A stretch of DNA of 64,000 nt. Source: Yanghanlia sp047501535 (GTDB lineage Bacteria > Pseudomonadota > Gammaproteobacteria > Burkholderiales > Burkholderiaceae_B). The stretch spans positions 62,001-126,000 of the forward strand of contig NZ_JAZDRJ010000009.1 in assembly GCF_047501535.1 (NCBI RefSeq), given 5' to 3'. The translations under genes were made by a program, and so were the position numbers. The notes beneath the pieces were generated by a model. The model saw only the letters and a program-made list of their open reading frames with translations, was not told the origin of the DNA and did not search any database. Below are positions 9,258 to 18,394 of this stretch, piece by piece; within the stretch, counting starts at the first letter, position 1, and every line of letters begins with the position of its first letter.

Positions 9258-12013
9258 AGATTAGGCGGTTCTTCGGGATCACAAATCGAGAAGCCATGCG
9301 TCAAGTGCGCTTGGCGCTGGGGCCTGACGCCCTGATTGTGTCGAATAGAAGGGTTGAAGGGGGGGTGGAAATCCTTGCCACAGATGCTTCTGAACTGCCC
9401 GACGCCGCGGCTGACAACACCGCACCGTCCACTGCCCCCGCCTCGTCGCCCTTGCAAGCCCCTAGTGGCGACTTGCAGCGGCAGGCTCCGCAGACTAATG
9501 CGGCACCCACTCAGGCACCGGCTCAGGCGCCAACGCCCCCGCCGCCCGGCCCTTCGCCCATGTCGCCGTTGGGCGCTTATGCGGCGGCCTTTCAGGCGGC
9601 TTATGGTGTGGCGCCCGAACCTGCACCAACACCCTCTATGCCCCCGGCCCCTCAGCCTCCGTCCAACCAACCGGGCATGGATGCTTTCTCAGCAGAACAG
9701 GCCCCGGGCGTACCGCTGAACCCGGGTCAGATATCGGGATATTCCGCTCTGGCAGAGTCAGCCACGCGGCGTCCACTGGCCGCTGAACCTCTCGCACAGC
9801 AGGCACCATCTGCCCAGCAGCCATGGCCCGAGTTGGCGCAACAGCATCCGGCTACGTCTAGTGGGCCTGCCGCCCCTGAGGCCCAACCGCAGCCTGACAT
9901 CATGGACGCCATCGGCGACATGCGCGGTGCGCTTGAAAATCGGATCGACGAACTTCTGTGGGGCAACCAATTGCGCCGCGCCCCACAGGCTGCCTCCCTG
10001 TTTCAAGAGCTGATGGGTTTTGGGTTCAGCACGGCTTTGTTGCGGGCAATGCTAAAGCGCTTGCCCGAACAACTCTCCAGTCGCGCCGCCCTCCAGTGGG
10101 TAAGAGAAGAGTTGATCGGCAATCTACCCGTGTTGTCCAGCGAAGACGATTTATGGAAACCGGGGCTCGTACTGGCCTTGGTGGGGCCGACTGGTGTGGG
10201 TAAAACCACGACTATCGCCAAGCTTGCGGCGCGTTGCGTGCGCCGGTTTGGCCCGGACAAACTGGTGCTCATCACCACCGACACCTACCGTATCGGTGCG
10301 CACGAACAACTCAAGATCTATGGGCAGATGCTGCGCGCTCCAGTCCATGTAGTGCGCAATGCTATGGAGCTCCAGGAAGTCATGACAGGTGTCCGGCCCG
10401 ATCAGATCATTCTCATCGACAACGTCGGCATCAGTCAGCGCGACCGCTATATTCATGAACAGGCGGCCATGCTGGCCGCAGCAGGGCGCGATGTCACCCG
10501 CTTGCTGGTGCTGAATGCGGCCAGTCATGGGGAAACTCTGGATGAAGTGGCCCGCAGCTATGCCGCAGACGGCGGCACCCCTCTGAAGGGCTGCATCATT
10601 ACCAAGGTGGATGAAGCCATCCGGCTAGGGGCGGCGCTCGATACCGCTCTGCGCTATCGGCTGCCTATTCATTACGTATCTATTGGCCAGAAAGTGCCCG
10701 AGCACCTGGCGTTTTTGTCCGCGACCGAACTGGTCGACCGTGCGCTCACGCATCTGCCTTCCGCTCGCACGCTTTACGCACCGACCGAGGCGGATTTCGC
10801 CGCGCTGATGCAACTAACGCGTTCGACCGGGCCGGCTGCCGACACCGCCGCCCAAGAAGACGCTCGCCGTCAGCGCATGCTGGCTCTGCCACGCTTGCTA
10901 TCTATGACGGCCGGCGGCGCCGCTCACCTGAGCGCTGACGATTTGCGAGCCGGTTGCGAGTACATTGATGAACTGTCCTGCGTCTCCGAAGCGTACGATC
11001 TCTGGCGCAGCCTGGTATCCAGTAATAACCAGGGTTCCGCGCCCGATTCCTGGGTGCAGCATATGTTGCGTCTGGTGCAGAACACCTGGAGTGAATCCGG
11101 TCAAAAGCACTTGTTGGCTGTGCATGATCAAGTGGCTTTGCGCGCGTCCGGGGCGCCAACTGCACAATTGCGCGCCACTTTGATGCTTGACGAACAAGGC
11201 GCTGCTCTGGCTTCAACCTTGCAGCAGCTATCGTTGCCTGAAGGCTGGCTGTCGTCTTGCGGGGCTGCCCAGACGGACGCCCCGCCAGCGCGTCTGGCGT
11301 TGCAGCGTCAGTTCGACTGGCAGGCCGACCATGCTGCCGATCTTCCAGTCGTTCATCTTTTCGAAGGGGGCAATCCGGCGCTCTGGCGCGAACTCTCGGG
11401 CCGTTCTCAACCTTGGCTGGCTCAGGTTCCCGCCATTACCCGCATCTATATGGAAGACGGCTCCACGACGGTGCAAGCGCTCGCCAAAAACATGCCGCAT
11501 CAGCCGGTGGCCGACCCAGGCTATCTGTTCACCTTGGCGGAACTGGGTAACGCCCCCGCTTCGGAATGTGCCCTGTGGGCGGCCAGCGCAACGGTGCATA
11601 TCGCTTCCCGAGGTCACGAGCCGCTGCCCTTGCAGATGGTTTCCGCCCTGTTGGTCGATAGAACAACCGGAAAACGGCTCAAGCAAGTCATTGGTCTACA
11701 CCCAGGGCTGGATTTTTCTATAGAAAAACTCGCGACTTGGCTGGTAATCAAGGCCGAGTCGCGCGATGCCATGCGGCATGCGGCTTCGGCCTGGGGGCTG
11801 CTGGAAAGCCGCGACGGGCAGCCGGAGCCTCGACATAAAGCCCTGGTTGCCGCACAGCTTGGTCTGGCCGCCTGGCAATTACAGAAAAGCCCGTTGGCGC
11901 AGCAGGGCCGCGAACTCGCCGCCACCATGTTGGGCCGCAAACGGTTGTTGCCGTCAGCTGCCGCTACGGCCACGCTAAAGCTGTTTGCACTGAAAGAAAT
12001 GTTGGAAGCCTGA
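9254..12013 (+). CDS. flhF: SRP-family GTPase FlhF with a long C-terminal extension
   Basis: FlhF guides flagellum placement and number at the membrane. The 919-residue product starts with the FlhF signature (KIRRFFGITNREAMRQVRLALGPDAL), followed by a Pro/Ala/Gln-rich linker (about 55-215) and an SRP-type NG domain: P-loop GPTGVGKTTT at about 309-318, DTYRIGAHEQL at about 343, LIDNVGISQRD as G3, and TKVDEA at about 450. Family members usually end soon after the G domain at about 400-500 residues. Here some 420 further residues follow that I cannot assign to a domain. Start is GTG at 9254, overlapping flhA. No flhG follows, and the next genes are convergent. Confidence 0.9.
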   Translation: MKIRRFFGITNREAMRQVRLALGPDALIVSNRRVEGGVEILATDASELPDAAADNTAPSTAPASSPLQAPSGDLQRQAPQTNAAPTQAPAQAPTPPPPGPSPMSPLGAYAAAFQAAYGVAPEPAPTPSMPPAPQPPSNQPGMDAFSAEQAPGVPLNPGQISGYSALAESATRRPLAAEPLAQQAPSAQQPWPELAQQHPATSSGPAAPEAQPQPDIMDAIGDMRGALENRIDELLWGNQLRRAPQAASLFQELMGFGFSTALLRAMLKRLPEQLSSRAALQWVREELIGNLPVLSSEDDLWKPGLVLALVGPTGVGKTTTIAKLAARCVRRFGPDKLVLITTDTYRIGAHEQLKIYGQMLRAPVHVVRNAMELQEVMTGVRPDQIILIDNVGISQRDRYIHEQAAMLAAAGRDVTRLLVLNAASHGETLDEVARSYAADGGTPLKGCIITKVDEAIRLGAALDTALRYRLPIHYVSIGQKVPEHLAFLSATELVDRALTHLPSARTLYAPTEADFAALMQLTRSTGPAADTAAQEDARRQRMLALPRLLSMTAGGAAHLSADDLRAGCEYIDELSCVSEAYDLWRSLVSSNNQGSAPDSWVQHMLRLVQNTWSESGQKHLLAVHDQVALRASGAPTAQLRATLMLDEQGAALASTLQQLSLPEGWLSSCGAAQTDAPPARLALQRQFDWQADHAADLPVVHLFEGGNPALWRELSGRSQPWLAQVPAITRIYMEDGSTTVQALAKNMPHQPVADPGYLFTLAELGNAPASECALWAASATVHIASRGHEPLPLQMVSALLVDRTTGKRLKQVIGLHPGLDFSIEKLATWLVIKAESRDAMRHAASAWGLLESRDGQPEPRHKALVAAQLGLAAWQLQKSPLAQQGRELAATMLGRKRLLPSAAATATLKLFALKEMLEA

Positions 12014-12095
12014 TAGCCAGCTACGCCTTGCCGGGTTCACAATTGGGCGTGGTGCAGCACACAATGGCAGGCGCGTAGCCAGCCCCAGCCCGTTT

Positions 12096-12572
12096 TCAGC
12101 CGGCCTTGATATTGCGGCTTGAGCCTTTGCCGCCGCCAAGCGTGCGGCCACTGGCGTCGTAAATATCACCCACGCCGGTAAGGCGGCGCAAAGTATCGAG
12201 CGTACGTTGGTTATGCTCAAGAAAAATATCAATCACTTGGCCGTTGGCTTCGTTCAAAGCTCGCGCTTGGGCGGTGAGATCGAGCAAAGTTTCACGTGCG
12301 CCAGAAAGCTCAGGGTAGACACCCGCCGCTGCAGCCAGGCCGGCACCGTCGGCTTCAAAACCAAGTTTTTTGAGTAGGGCGTTGCGTTCTTGGGCCAGGT
12401 TGCTCAAGGCGTCGGCAGCATTGTTTTTGCGAGCTGTGGTTTCTTGTAGTGATTCTTCAGTTGCGCCGTCTTCAAGCACCTTGGCTTCGTCTTGCAGAAT
12501 TTGTAGGAAATCGCGCGTCAGACCAGCTTCTTTTTCGAGACAGGCTTGGAGAGCGGCAAGAGAAGCATTCAT
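12096..12572 (-). CDS. flgN: Flagellar chaperone FlgN
   Basis: FlgN is the export chaperone for the hook-filament junction proteins FlgK and FlgL. The 158-residue helical protein has the family layout: N-terminal helices (LEKEAGLTRDFLQILQDEAKVLEDG), a coiled coil, and a C-terminal region ending in a Gly/Ser/Lys-rich tail. It is downstream of flgM with 70 bases between, as in enteric flgMN, and is likely read from the sigma-28 promoter before flgM. It converges with flhF across an 82-base gap in which I see no strong terminator. Confidence 0.88.
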   Translation of the reverse strand: MNASLAALQACLEKEAGLTRDFLQILQDEAKVLEDGATEESLQETTARKNNAADALSNLAQERNALLKKLGFEADGAGLAAAAGVYPELSGARETLLDLTAQARALNEANGQVIDIFLEHNQRTLDTLRRLTGVGDIYDASGRTLGGGKGSSRNIKAG

Positions 12573-12642
12573 AACGTGAGCGGCAGGTGCGGGTTGTAGC
12601 GTTGGTGGCGCCCGGCATAAAAGCCGGGTGCATTGAATTCAG

Positions 12643-12933
12643 TTATTTGAGAAGTTCGCGAGCGCTGGCGATCAGGCCGCTGGCAATACGGCTGGTGTCA
12701 AACTTGAGCTGGCCCGAGGCGATGGCGTCGCGAAGTTCCTGAACCTTGGCGACGTTGATGTCGCCGTCGCTGTTTTGCAGGGCGGCCAGGTTACGGGCGG
12801 CGGGGCTAAGATCAACCGCCGCACCTTTTTCACTGCCAGCAGACGCTGACGCACCGCTCGCCGCGCGGGCGTTGCGGCTGGCAGCGACGCTGCTCGCAAG
12901 CTGGCTTTTGAGGGTGTTTGAAGTGATTTTCAA
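12643..12933 (-). CDS. flgM: Anti-sigma-28 factor FlgM
   Basis: FlgM binds FliA until the hook is complete and is then exported, releasing late-gene transcription. The 96-residue product has a disordered Ala/Ser-rich N-terminal half and the conserved C-terminal sigma-binding helices (VAKVQELRDAIASGQLKFD followed by IASGLIASARELL). Start ATG at 12933 has CCGGAGAG upstream. The gene has its own sigma-28 type promoter at 12982-13008, which gives the feedback arrangement known from Salmonella. Confidence 0.94.
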   Translation of the reverse strand: MKITSNTLKSQLASSVAASRNARAASGASASAGSEKGAAVDLSPAARNLAALQNSDGDINVAKVQELRDAIASGQLKFDTSRIASGLIASARELLK

Positions 12934-12981
12934 GGTGCTCTCCGGTATAGGTACTGCGATATTACTGCGTTCTTATAAGCC

Positions 12982-13008
12982 TTAACGGCGAATGTAAAGG
13001 CAACTTTA
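12982..13008 (-). promoter_or_regulatory. Sigma-28 (FliA) promoter of flgM-flgN
   Basis: On the minus strand TAAAGTTG, an 11-base spacer and GCCGTTAA match the FliA consensus (TAAAGTTT, 11 bases, GCCGATAA) at 14 of 16 positions with the exact spacing. The -10 element lies about 50 bases upstream of the flgM ATG. It is the best FliA-type site I found in the window. Confidence 0.88.
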
Positions 13009-13034
13009 GGGTTTGTTGCATTCGGATTACATTC

Positions 13035-13733
13035 TTACATCATGACGCGGACAGTCGTGTTGTTGATGACTGTCCCTGTAACAATTTGCCCCGAGCTGGT
13101 GCGAACTTGGATCATAGAGCCAGGGCCGCCGCTTTCAAGCGCCACACCTTCGCCCGTGGCGACAAAGCCCAAGCCGCGTGCTTCCGTTTTGACAGGCTGG
13201 CCGCGAACAATGGAGTCAGGGTCGCGTAACGCGTCAGCGCGCACCGTGCTGCCCGCCGCAATCCGCTGTTGGGCAATGTAACCCACCGCCAGAGAGGGGT
13301 CCACCACCACGCCGCGCGGCAGGCGCAGCAAATCGCCTTCGCGCGAAGCAAGGTCATCGAACGACAGGGTTTCGCCCAAGTTGATGCTGCGAGTGGTGAC
13401 GTAGTAGTGGCCCATGACTGACACACTGGCCTGTACGTGGAGGGTCCAGCTTTCTGGGGCCAGGCAGCGCACCCCGACATTCATGCGCGAACGCAACTGC
13501 GGGTTGGTCAGAAAAGTGTCGAGGTGTTCGCAGGCGGCCTGGCGGCTGATGCGCGGCGGGGTGACGACGACCTCGGGCACACCCGGCAACACCTGTGCCC
13601 GGCTAAGCAAAAAGGCTTCGACTTCGGCCACGATAACGTCTGGATCCTGCAGCTGCGTCTGAGAGTGAGCGGCAAAAGGAAGCCAGAGCAACGAAGCGGC
13701 CAGCATGAGTGCCGGTAGGTTTAAAAAGCGCAT
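13035..13733 (-). CDS. flgA: Flagellar P-ring assembly chaperone FlgA
   Basis: FlgA is a periplasmic chaperone needed to assemble the FlgI P ring. The 232-residue precursor has a signal peptide (hydrophobic core at residues 5-20, likely cleavage after AHS or AAHSQ) and the SAF-like C-terminal domain with the typical RDPDSIVRGQPVKTEARG and SGQIVTGTVI stretches. It is divergent from flgB across a 172-base region and upstream of flgM, the usual flgM-flgA-flgB arrangement. It begins about 100 bases upstream of flgM, so part of the flgMN transcription may come from the flgA promoter. Confidence 0.93.
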   Translation of the reverse strand: MRFLNLPALMLAASLLWLPFAAHSQTQLQDPDVIVAEVEAFLLSRAQVLPGVPEVVVTPPRISRQAACEHLDTFLTNPQLRSRMNVGVRCLAPESWTLHVQASVSVMGHYYVTTRSINLGETLSFDDLASREGDLLRLPRGVVVDPSLAVGYIAQQRIAAGSTVRADALRDPDSIVRGQPVKTEARGLGFVATGEGVALESGGPGSMIQVRTSSGQIVTGTVINNTTVRVMM

Positions 13734-13866
13734 GGATGCATTCTATAAACAGGAAGGGGGCTGCAACAAGGGAATTGGGTGAAAAATGCCAGTCTATTTC
13801 CACCTTTGTCAGCCTGTATGTAAAGGTATGATCATGGAGTAAATCGGCTAAAAGGCCGTGTATCAC

Positions 13867-13885
13867 TTGCCGGTTGTTCCGGCAA
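13867..13885 (+). other. Hairpin in the flgB leader
   Basis: TTGCCGG, loop TTGTT and CCGGCAA form a perfect 7-bp hairpin that ends 20 bases before the flgB ATG, in the flgA-flgB divergent region. It is close enough to influence translation or RNA stability. No T-tract follows. Confidence 0.4.
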
Positions 13886-13905
13886 GGCAAACCAGGGCAA
13901 GGCTT

Positions 13906-14322
13906 ATGTTCGACCGGATAGGCGAAAATTTCGATTTCAACCAAACTGTGTTGCAGCTGCGGCAGCAGCGCCAGGAAGTGTTGTCTGCCAACATTGCAAA
14001 CGCCGATACGCCTCATTACAAGGCGCGCGATTTCGATTTTACCAAGGCGCTCGAAGAAGCAATGGGTGGTGGTGGCAGTTTAAGGTTGCCCGCTACTGAA
14101 CTCAGCCTTACATCGGCACGGCATATTCCCGGCAGTGCGGCGGCAGGAAAAGGCACGGCCGAACTTCTCTACCGCCAGCCGTTTCAGCCCAGCCTGGATG
14201 GCAATACCGTCGATATGGACGTCGAGCGCGTTCAGTTCGCCGACAATACGGCGCGTTACCAGGCCGACCTTTCCATTATTTCCGCACGCCTGCGCTCCTT
14301 GCGTTCGGTGTTCGAGCAGTAA
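13906..14322 (+). CDS. flgB: Flagellar proximal rod protein FlgB
   Basis: FlgB is a proximal rod subunit that crosses the periplasm. The product has 138 residues, with the typical MFDRIGENFDFNQTVLQLRQQRQEVLSAN opening (rod signature with ANIANADTPHYKARDFDF) and a helical C-terminus that ends with LRSLRSVFEQ. The frame is open back to a GTG at 13858, but homologous sequence begins at the ATG at 13906, which follows a GGCAAGG element. It is first in the flgBCDEFGHIJ operon, 15 bases before flgC. Confidence 0.94.
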   Translation: MFDRIGENFDFNQTVLQLRQQRQEVLSANIANADTPHYKARDFDFTKALEEAMGGGGSLRLPATELSLTSARHIPGSAAAGKGTAELLYRQPFQPSLDGNTVDMDVERVQFADNTARYQADLSIISARLRSLRSVFEQ

Positions 14323-14337
14323 GCAGGCCTACACATT

Positions 14338-14754
14338 ATGTCGAATTTCACCATTTTTTCTATTGCGGGTTCCGCGCTCACGGCGCAGTCTCAGCGCATG
14401 AACGTTGCCGCCAGCAACTTGGCCAACGCGGAAAGCGTGGCCGGCCCAAATGGTCAGCCTTATGTGGCGCGGCAGGTTGTTTTTCAGATGCAGCCTATCG
14501 AAACACAGGGGCGCGCCCAGGCAGTCGGTGGCGTGCGCGTAAGCCAGGTGGTGGAAAGCGCGGCGCCGCACCGCCTTGAATACAACCCCGGCCACCCGCT
14601 GGCCAACGAAAACGGTTATGTCGTCAAGCCCAATGTCGATGTGGTGGCGGAAACCGTCAACATGATTTCAGCCTCGCGTTCGTATCAGGCCAACGTCGAA
14701 GTCATCAATACGGCTAAAACCCTGATGAACCGCACGCTGACTATCGGCCAGTAA
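14338..14754 (+). CDS. flgC: Flagellar proximal rod protein FlgC
   Basis: FlgC is a proximal rod subunit of 138 residues, a normal length. It has the N-terminal rod/hook signature (MNVAASNLANAES) and the C-terminal NVDVVAETVNMISASRSYQANVEVINTAKTL block shared by axial proteins, which form the helical coiled-coil core of the rod. It is exported by the flagellar type III apparatus without a cleaved signal. It is placed between flgB and flgD. Confidence 0.95.
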   Translation: MSNFTIFSIAGSALTAQSQRMNVAASNLANAESVAGPNGQPYVARQVVFQMQPIETQGRAQAVGGVRVSQVVESAAPHRLEYNPGHPLANENGYVVKPNVDVVAETVNMISASRSYQANVEVINTAKTLMNRTLTIGQ

Positions 14755-14790
14755 CGGCCTTCGCACCTAATTATTGAACGGAACCTATTT

Positions 14791-15462
14791 ATGACCACCG
14801 TCCAAAGCGCCACTGCAGCAGCAGCCCACAACCTAGCTGCTAATCAGAACCTTCTGGCCGACACCCAGGAACGCTTCCTGACTCTGCTTGTCACTCAGTT
14901 GCAGAACCAGGACCCCATGAACCCCATGGACAACGACCAGATCACCTCCCAAGTGGCACAGTTGTCTACGGTAACGGGTATCAATCAGCTGAATCAAACC
15001 TTGCTGGCGCTTTCAGGCCAGCTTGATGTTTCGCAGTCCATGCAAGCCGCCAATCTTATTGGCAAGGAAATCCTGGTTCCGGGAACCGATGTTCGCGTTG
15101 GTACAGGCGAGGCAGGCACGCATGTCACCCACTTCGGCATGGAACTGTTGTCGCCGGCGGCGGGCGTGCGGGTCAATATTCTTGATGGTTCCGGCCGAGC
15201 AGTTCGTACGATGGAACTTGATGCGCGCCCGGCGGGGGTCTATTCGCTCGACTGGGACGGCACAGACAACACCGGCGCCACCGTGCCCGATGGCCGTTAT
15301 TCAGTGCAGGTCACCGCATTCGACTTCAACGATGCGCCGGTTGCAGTGGGTTCACTGACCTCTGGCAAGGTCACAAGCGTCGCGTCCACTGCGGGCGGCG
15401 TCAAGCTTGATCTTGGCCTGGCAGGTTCCTTCCTGCTCGACGACGTACGCAAAATCATGTAA
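14791..15462 (+). CDS. flgD: Hook-capping scaffold protein FlgD
   Basis: FlgD caps the growing hook and is discarded on completion. The 223-residue protein has the conserved N-terminal LADTQERFLTLLVTQLQNQDPMNPMDNDQ segment that is essential for hook polymerisation, and a C-terminal FLN/tudor-like region with LDWDGTDNTGATVPDGRYSV, typical of FlgD. It starts 36 bases after flgC and leads into flgE. Confidence 0.95.
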   Translation: MTTVQSATAAAAHNLAANQNLLADTQERFLTLLVTQLQNQDPMNPMDNDQITSQVAQLSTVTGINQLNQTLLALSGQLDVSQSMQAANLIGKEILVPGTDVRVGTGEAGTHVTHFGMELLSPAAGVRVNILDGSGRAVRTMELDARPAGVYSLDWDGTDNTGATVPDGRYSVQVTAFDFNDAPVAVGSLTSGKVTSVASTAGGVKLDLGLAGSFLLDDVRKIM

Positions 15463-15537
15463 TTGAAACGGCTGCGCCATTCGCCTAACGCTGCGCAGCG
15501 TGATGAACTAACACTATACAGAATACGAGGTTGAATC

Positions 15538-16806
15538 ATGGGATTCGGACAAGGACTCAGCGGCCTGCGGGCACAAGCGCAAAAGCTGGATGTCATCGGC
15601 AATAACATCGCCAACTCCAGTACGGTCGGTTTCAAGTCTTCCAGCATTTCTTTTTCCGACGTCTACGCCTCTTCGCGCGTTGGTCTGGGCACTTCGGTGG
15701 CCGCAGTCAACCAGAATTTTGGTGTGGGTATTGTGTCAAATACCGGCGGTCAGTTCGATATTGCCATTGACGGCGCGGCGGGCTTCTTTCGCATGCAAGA
15801 CGCCTCCGGTTCGGTTTTCTTTACCCGCAACGGTGAATTCGGCCCCAATAAAGAAGGGTATTTAACCAATAATCAGGGCCAGTTCCTGACCGGCTTCATT
15901 AAAGACGCTGAAACCGGCCTGTACGGCCTGAACCCCGAGCCCATCCGTATTCCCACTGGGAATATTGCCGCCCGCGCCACGGGTGCTATTTCGGGGCCGG
16001 ACGCCGGCGTGATGGCACGTCGCATGAATCTGGATGCTGATGCAATAGTCCCTACGGTAACGCCTTTGGATCCGCTTAATCCCGATAGCTACAACACGTC
16101 GGTTCCCATGACCGTTTATGACTCGCTGGGTCGCGAGCATCAACTGACGCAGTACTTTGTCAAAACCGGGGATAACGCGTGGGATGTTCATTATCAGCTG
16201 AATTCTGATACGTCGGCCATAGTGACGCGCTCCATCACGTTCACCACGGGGGGGGAAATTGCCACTGGAGCATCGGGCCTTTCGATTGCGTTTGACCCGG
16301 CACAACGGACAGATCCGTTAGATCCTGCCTCCCCATTGGCCTTCCCCACGCTGGCAGGTGCTGATGCGTTAAGCATTCCCCTGAACTACTCCATCGCCAC
16401 GCAGTTCGGCGGCGGACATAACCTTGAGTTCCAGCAAGACGGTTACGGCACGGGTGAATACACCAGCATGTCCATCTCTCAGGATGGCACCATTGTGGCT
16501 AACTACACCAACGGCGAAATGGCGGAAGTCGGCTATATCGTTTTGGCGAACTTCGCCAATTTGCAAGGCTTGCAGCCGGTGGGCGGTAATGCCTGGGCAC
16601 AAACGGCCGCATCCGGCGAAGCAATTTTGGGCAGGCCCGGTCAGAACGGTATGTCGATGGTGAAGGGGCAGGCGCTGGAAGAATCCAACGTGGATATGGG
16701 TACCGAGCTGGTAAATATGATTATCAGCCAGCGTGCCTATCAGGCCAACGCCCAGACCATCACCACGCAGAGCGAGATTCTGCAAACGCTCATCAACATC
16801 CGATAG
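15538..16806 (+). CDS. flgE: Flagellar hook protein FlgE
   Basis: FlgE is the hook subunit, the universal joint between motor and filament. The 422-residue protein has the N-terminal GFGQGLSGLRAQAQKLDVIGNNIANSSTVGFK signature, a variable surface region in the middle, and the C-terminal ESNVDMGTELVNMIISQRAYQANAQTI helix. Length is typical (about 400-430). There is a 75-base gap after flgD with AATACGAGGTTGA before the ATG. Confidence 0.96.
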   Translation: MGFGQGLSGLRAQAQKLDVIGNNIANSSTVGFKSSSISFSDVYASSRVGLGTSVAAVNQNFGVGIVSNTGGQFDIAIDGAAGFFRMQDASGSVFFTRNGEFGPNKEGYLTNNQGQFLTGFIKDAETGLYGLNPEPIRIPTGNIAARATGAISGPDAGVMARRMNLDADAIVPTVTPLDPLNPDSYNTSVPMTVYDSLGREHQLTQYFVKTGDNAWDVHYQLNSDTSAIVTRSITFTTGGEIATGASGLSIAFDPAQRTDPLDPASPLAFPTLAGADALSIPLNYSIATQFGGGHNLEFQQDGYGTGEYTSMSISQDGTIVANYTNGEMAEVGYIVLANFANLQGLQPVGGNAWAQTAASGEAILGRPGQNGMSMVKGQALEESNVDMGTELVNMIISQRAYQANAQTITTQSEILQTLINIR

Positions 16807-16814
16807 GCGCTTAA

Positions 16815-17558
16815 ATGGATCGCGTCGTTTATACCGCAGCGTCGGGTGCTTCGCGGGTGCTGGAGCACCAGGGTATTGTCAGCAACAATATGGCGAATGT
16901 CAGCACGGCCGGCTTTCGCGAAGAGCTGGCCATGTACCGCGCCGTGCCGCTGCAAGGCCACAATAGTCTGCCTACCCGCGTCAGTACGGCTACGGCCAGC
17001 AGCGCCAGCAATTACCAGCAGGGCGGTTTGGCCGAAACCGGCCATGTGCTTGATCTGGCTATTCGTGGCGAGGGTTGGTTCGCCGTGCAAACCCCGGATG
17101 GCGAAGCCTATACGCGGGCAGGCGAATTCGCCGTCAACGCGGAAAGCGTGCTGGTGACGCAATCCGGCCTGCCGGTACTCTCGGAAGACAACGCACCGAT
17201 CGAAATACCCGAGCGCGGCACCATGACGTTTTCCGATGACGGCCAAATCACGGTCATCGGGGCGGGCGACAACCCTAACGATATCCAGAATATCGGCATC
17301 GTAAAGATGGTGAATCCGCCGGTGGAAAACTTGGTGCGTGGTGAGGACGGTCTGTTCCGCTTGGCCGACGGCACAGCAGCGCCTGCAGACGAGCAGGTGC
17401 GAATGGTGTCGGGTTTTGTCGAGCGCAGCAATGTGAATCCCGCCGAAGCCATGGTCACCATGATTGCCAATGCCCGCCTTTTTGAAATGCAGATGAAAGT
17501 CATCCAGGAAGCCAAGACCAACGCCGAACGCGCCAATGGCATTCTGTCTGCCCAATAA
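16815..17558 (+). CDS. flgF: Flagellar proximal rod protein FlgF
   Basis: FlgF is a rod subunit of 247 residues. It carries the axial N-terminal pattern (HQGIVSNNMANVSTAGFREELA), the mid-protein LDLAIRGEGWFAVQTPDGEAYTRAGEF block shared with FlgG, and the C-terminal SNVNPAEAMVTMIANARLFEMQMKV helix. It begins 8 bases after flgE, consistent with coupled translation. Its similarity to FlgG, next in the operon, reflects the known family paralogy. Confidence 0.95.
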   Translation: MDRVVYTAASGASRVLEHQGIVSNNMANVSTAGFREELAMYRAVPLQGHNSLPTRVSTATASSASNYQQGGLAETGHVLDLAIRGEGWFAVQTPDGEAYTRAGEFAVNAESVLVTQSGLPVLSEDNAPIEIPERGTMTFSDDGQITVIGAGDNPNDIQNIGIVKMVNPPVENLVRGEDGLFRLADGTAAPADEQVRMVSGFVERSNVNPAEAMVTMIANARLFEMQMKVIQEAKTNAERANGILSAQ

Positions 17559-17608
17559 TTGAATATTGCTAGAACCGGCCCCTTGAGGGGCTATATAGGA
17601 AACCGGAA

Positions 17609-18394
17609 ATGATACGCTCCCTCTGGATAGGCAAAACCGGCCTGGAAACTCAACAGACCAATCTGGACGTCATCTCGAACAACCTGGCCAACGTCAGCAC
17701 AGCCGGGTTCAAGCGCACGCGCGCTGTATTCGAAGACCTGATGTACCAGACCATCCGCCAGCCGGGGGCTCAGGTTGGGGCCGCCAACCAATTGCCGTCC
17801 GGCTTGCAGGTCGGCACGGGCGTTCGCACCGTGGCGACCGAACGCATCCATAGCCAGGGCAACGTCAACAACACCGGCAACCCGCTCGACGTTGCGATTC
17901 TTGGCAAAGGTTTTTTTGAGGTCGAGCTGCCAGACGGCACGCTGGCTTACACACGAGACGGCAGTTTGCAGGTTGACCAAGACGGCCAAATCGTAACGGC
18001 GGGTGGTTATGTGATTCAGCCTCCGCTTAACGTGCCCGATAATGCGTTGTCTGTAACCATTGAGCGCGATGGCACGGTGTCAGTAACGCAAGCCGGGGCA
18101 GCCGGGACGAACGTGGAAATTGGCCAAATCCAGCTCGCCACGTTTATTAACCCCACCGGTTTGTTCAGCATGGGCGAAAACCTCTATCTTGAGTCCGACG
18201 CCTCCGGCCCGGTGAATTACGCCCAGCCCGGCCTGGATGGTGCCGGCACGCTTCGCGCCGAATACATTGAAACGTCTAACGTGAATGTGGCCGAGGAGCT
18301 GGTGAACATGATTGTGACCCAGCGCGCTTATGAAATGAACAGCAAATCCATCGAAACCTCCGATGCGATGCTGAACCGCCTGACTCAGCTCTGA
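17609..18394 (+). CDS. flgG: Flagellar distal rod protein FlgG
   Basis: FlgG forms the distal rod that is gripped by the P and L rings. The 261-residue product is nearly textbook: SLWIGKTGLETQQTNLDVISNNLANVSTAGFKR at the N-terminus, GNPLDVAILGKGFFEVELPDGTLAYTRDG in the middle and SNVNVAEELVNMIVTQRAYEMNSKSIETSD at the end. An AGGAAACCGGAA element precedes the ATG. Its last base is shared with the flgH start codon. Confidence 0.96.
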   Translation: MIRSLWIGKTGLETQQTNLDVISNNLANVSTAGFKRTRAVFEDLMYQTIRQPGAQVGAANQLPSGLQVGTGVRTVATERIHSQGNVNNTGNPLDVAILGKGFFEVELPDGTLAYTRDGSLQVDQDGQIVTAGGYVIQPPLNVPDNALSVTIERDGTVSVTQAGAAGTNVEIGQIQLATFINPTGLFSMGENLYLESDASGPVNYAQPGLDGAGTLRAEYIETSNVNVAEELVNMIVTQRAYEMNSKSIETSDAMLNRLTQL

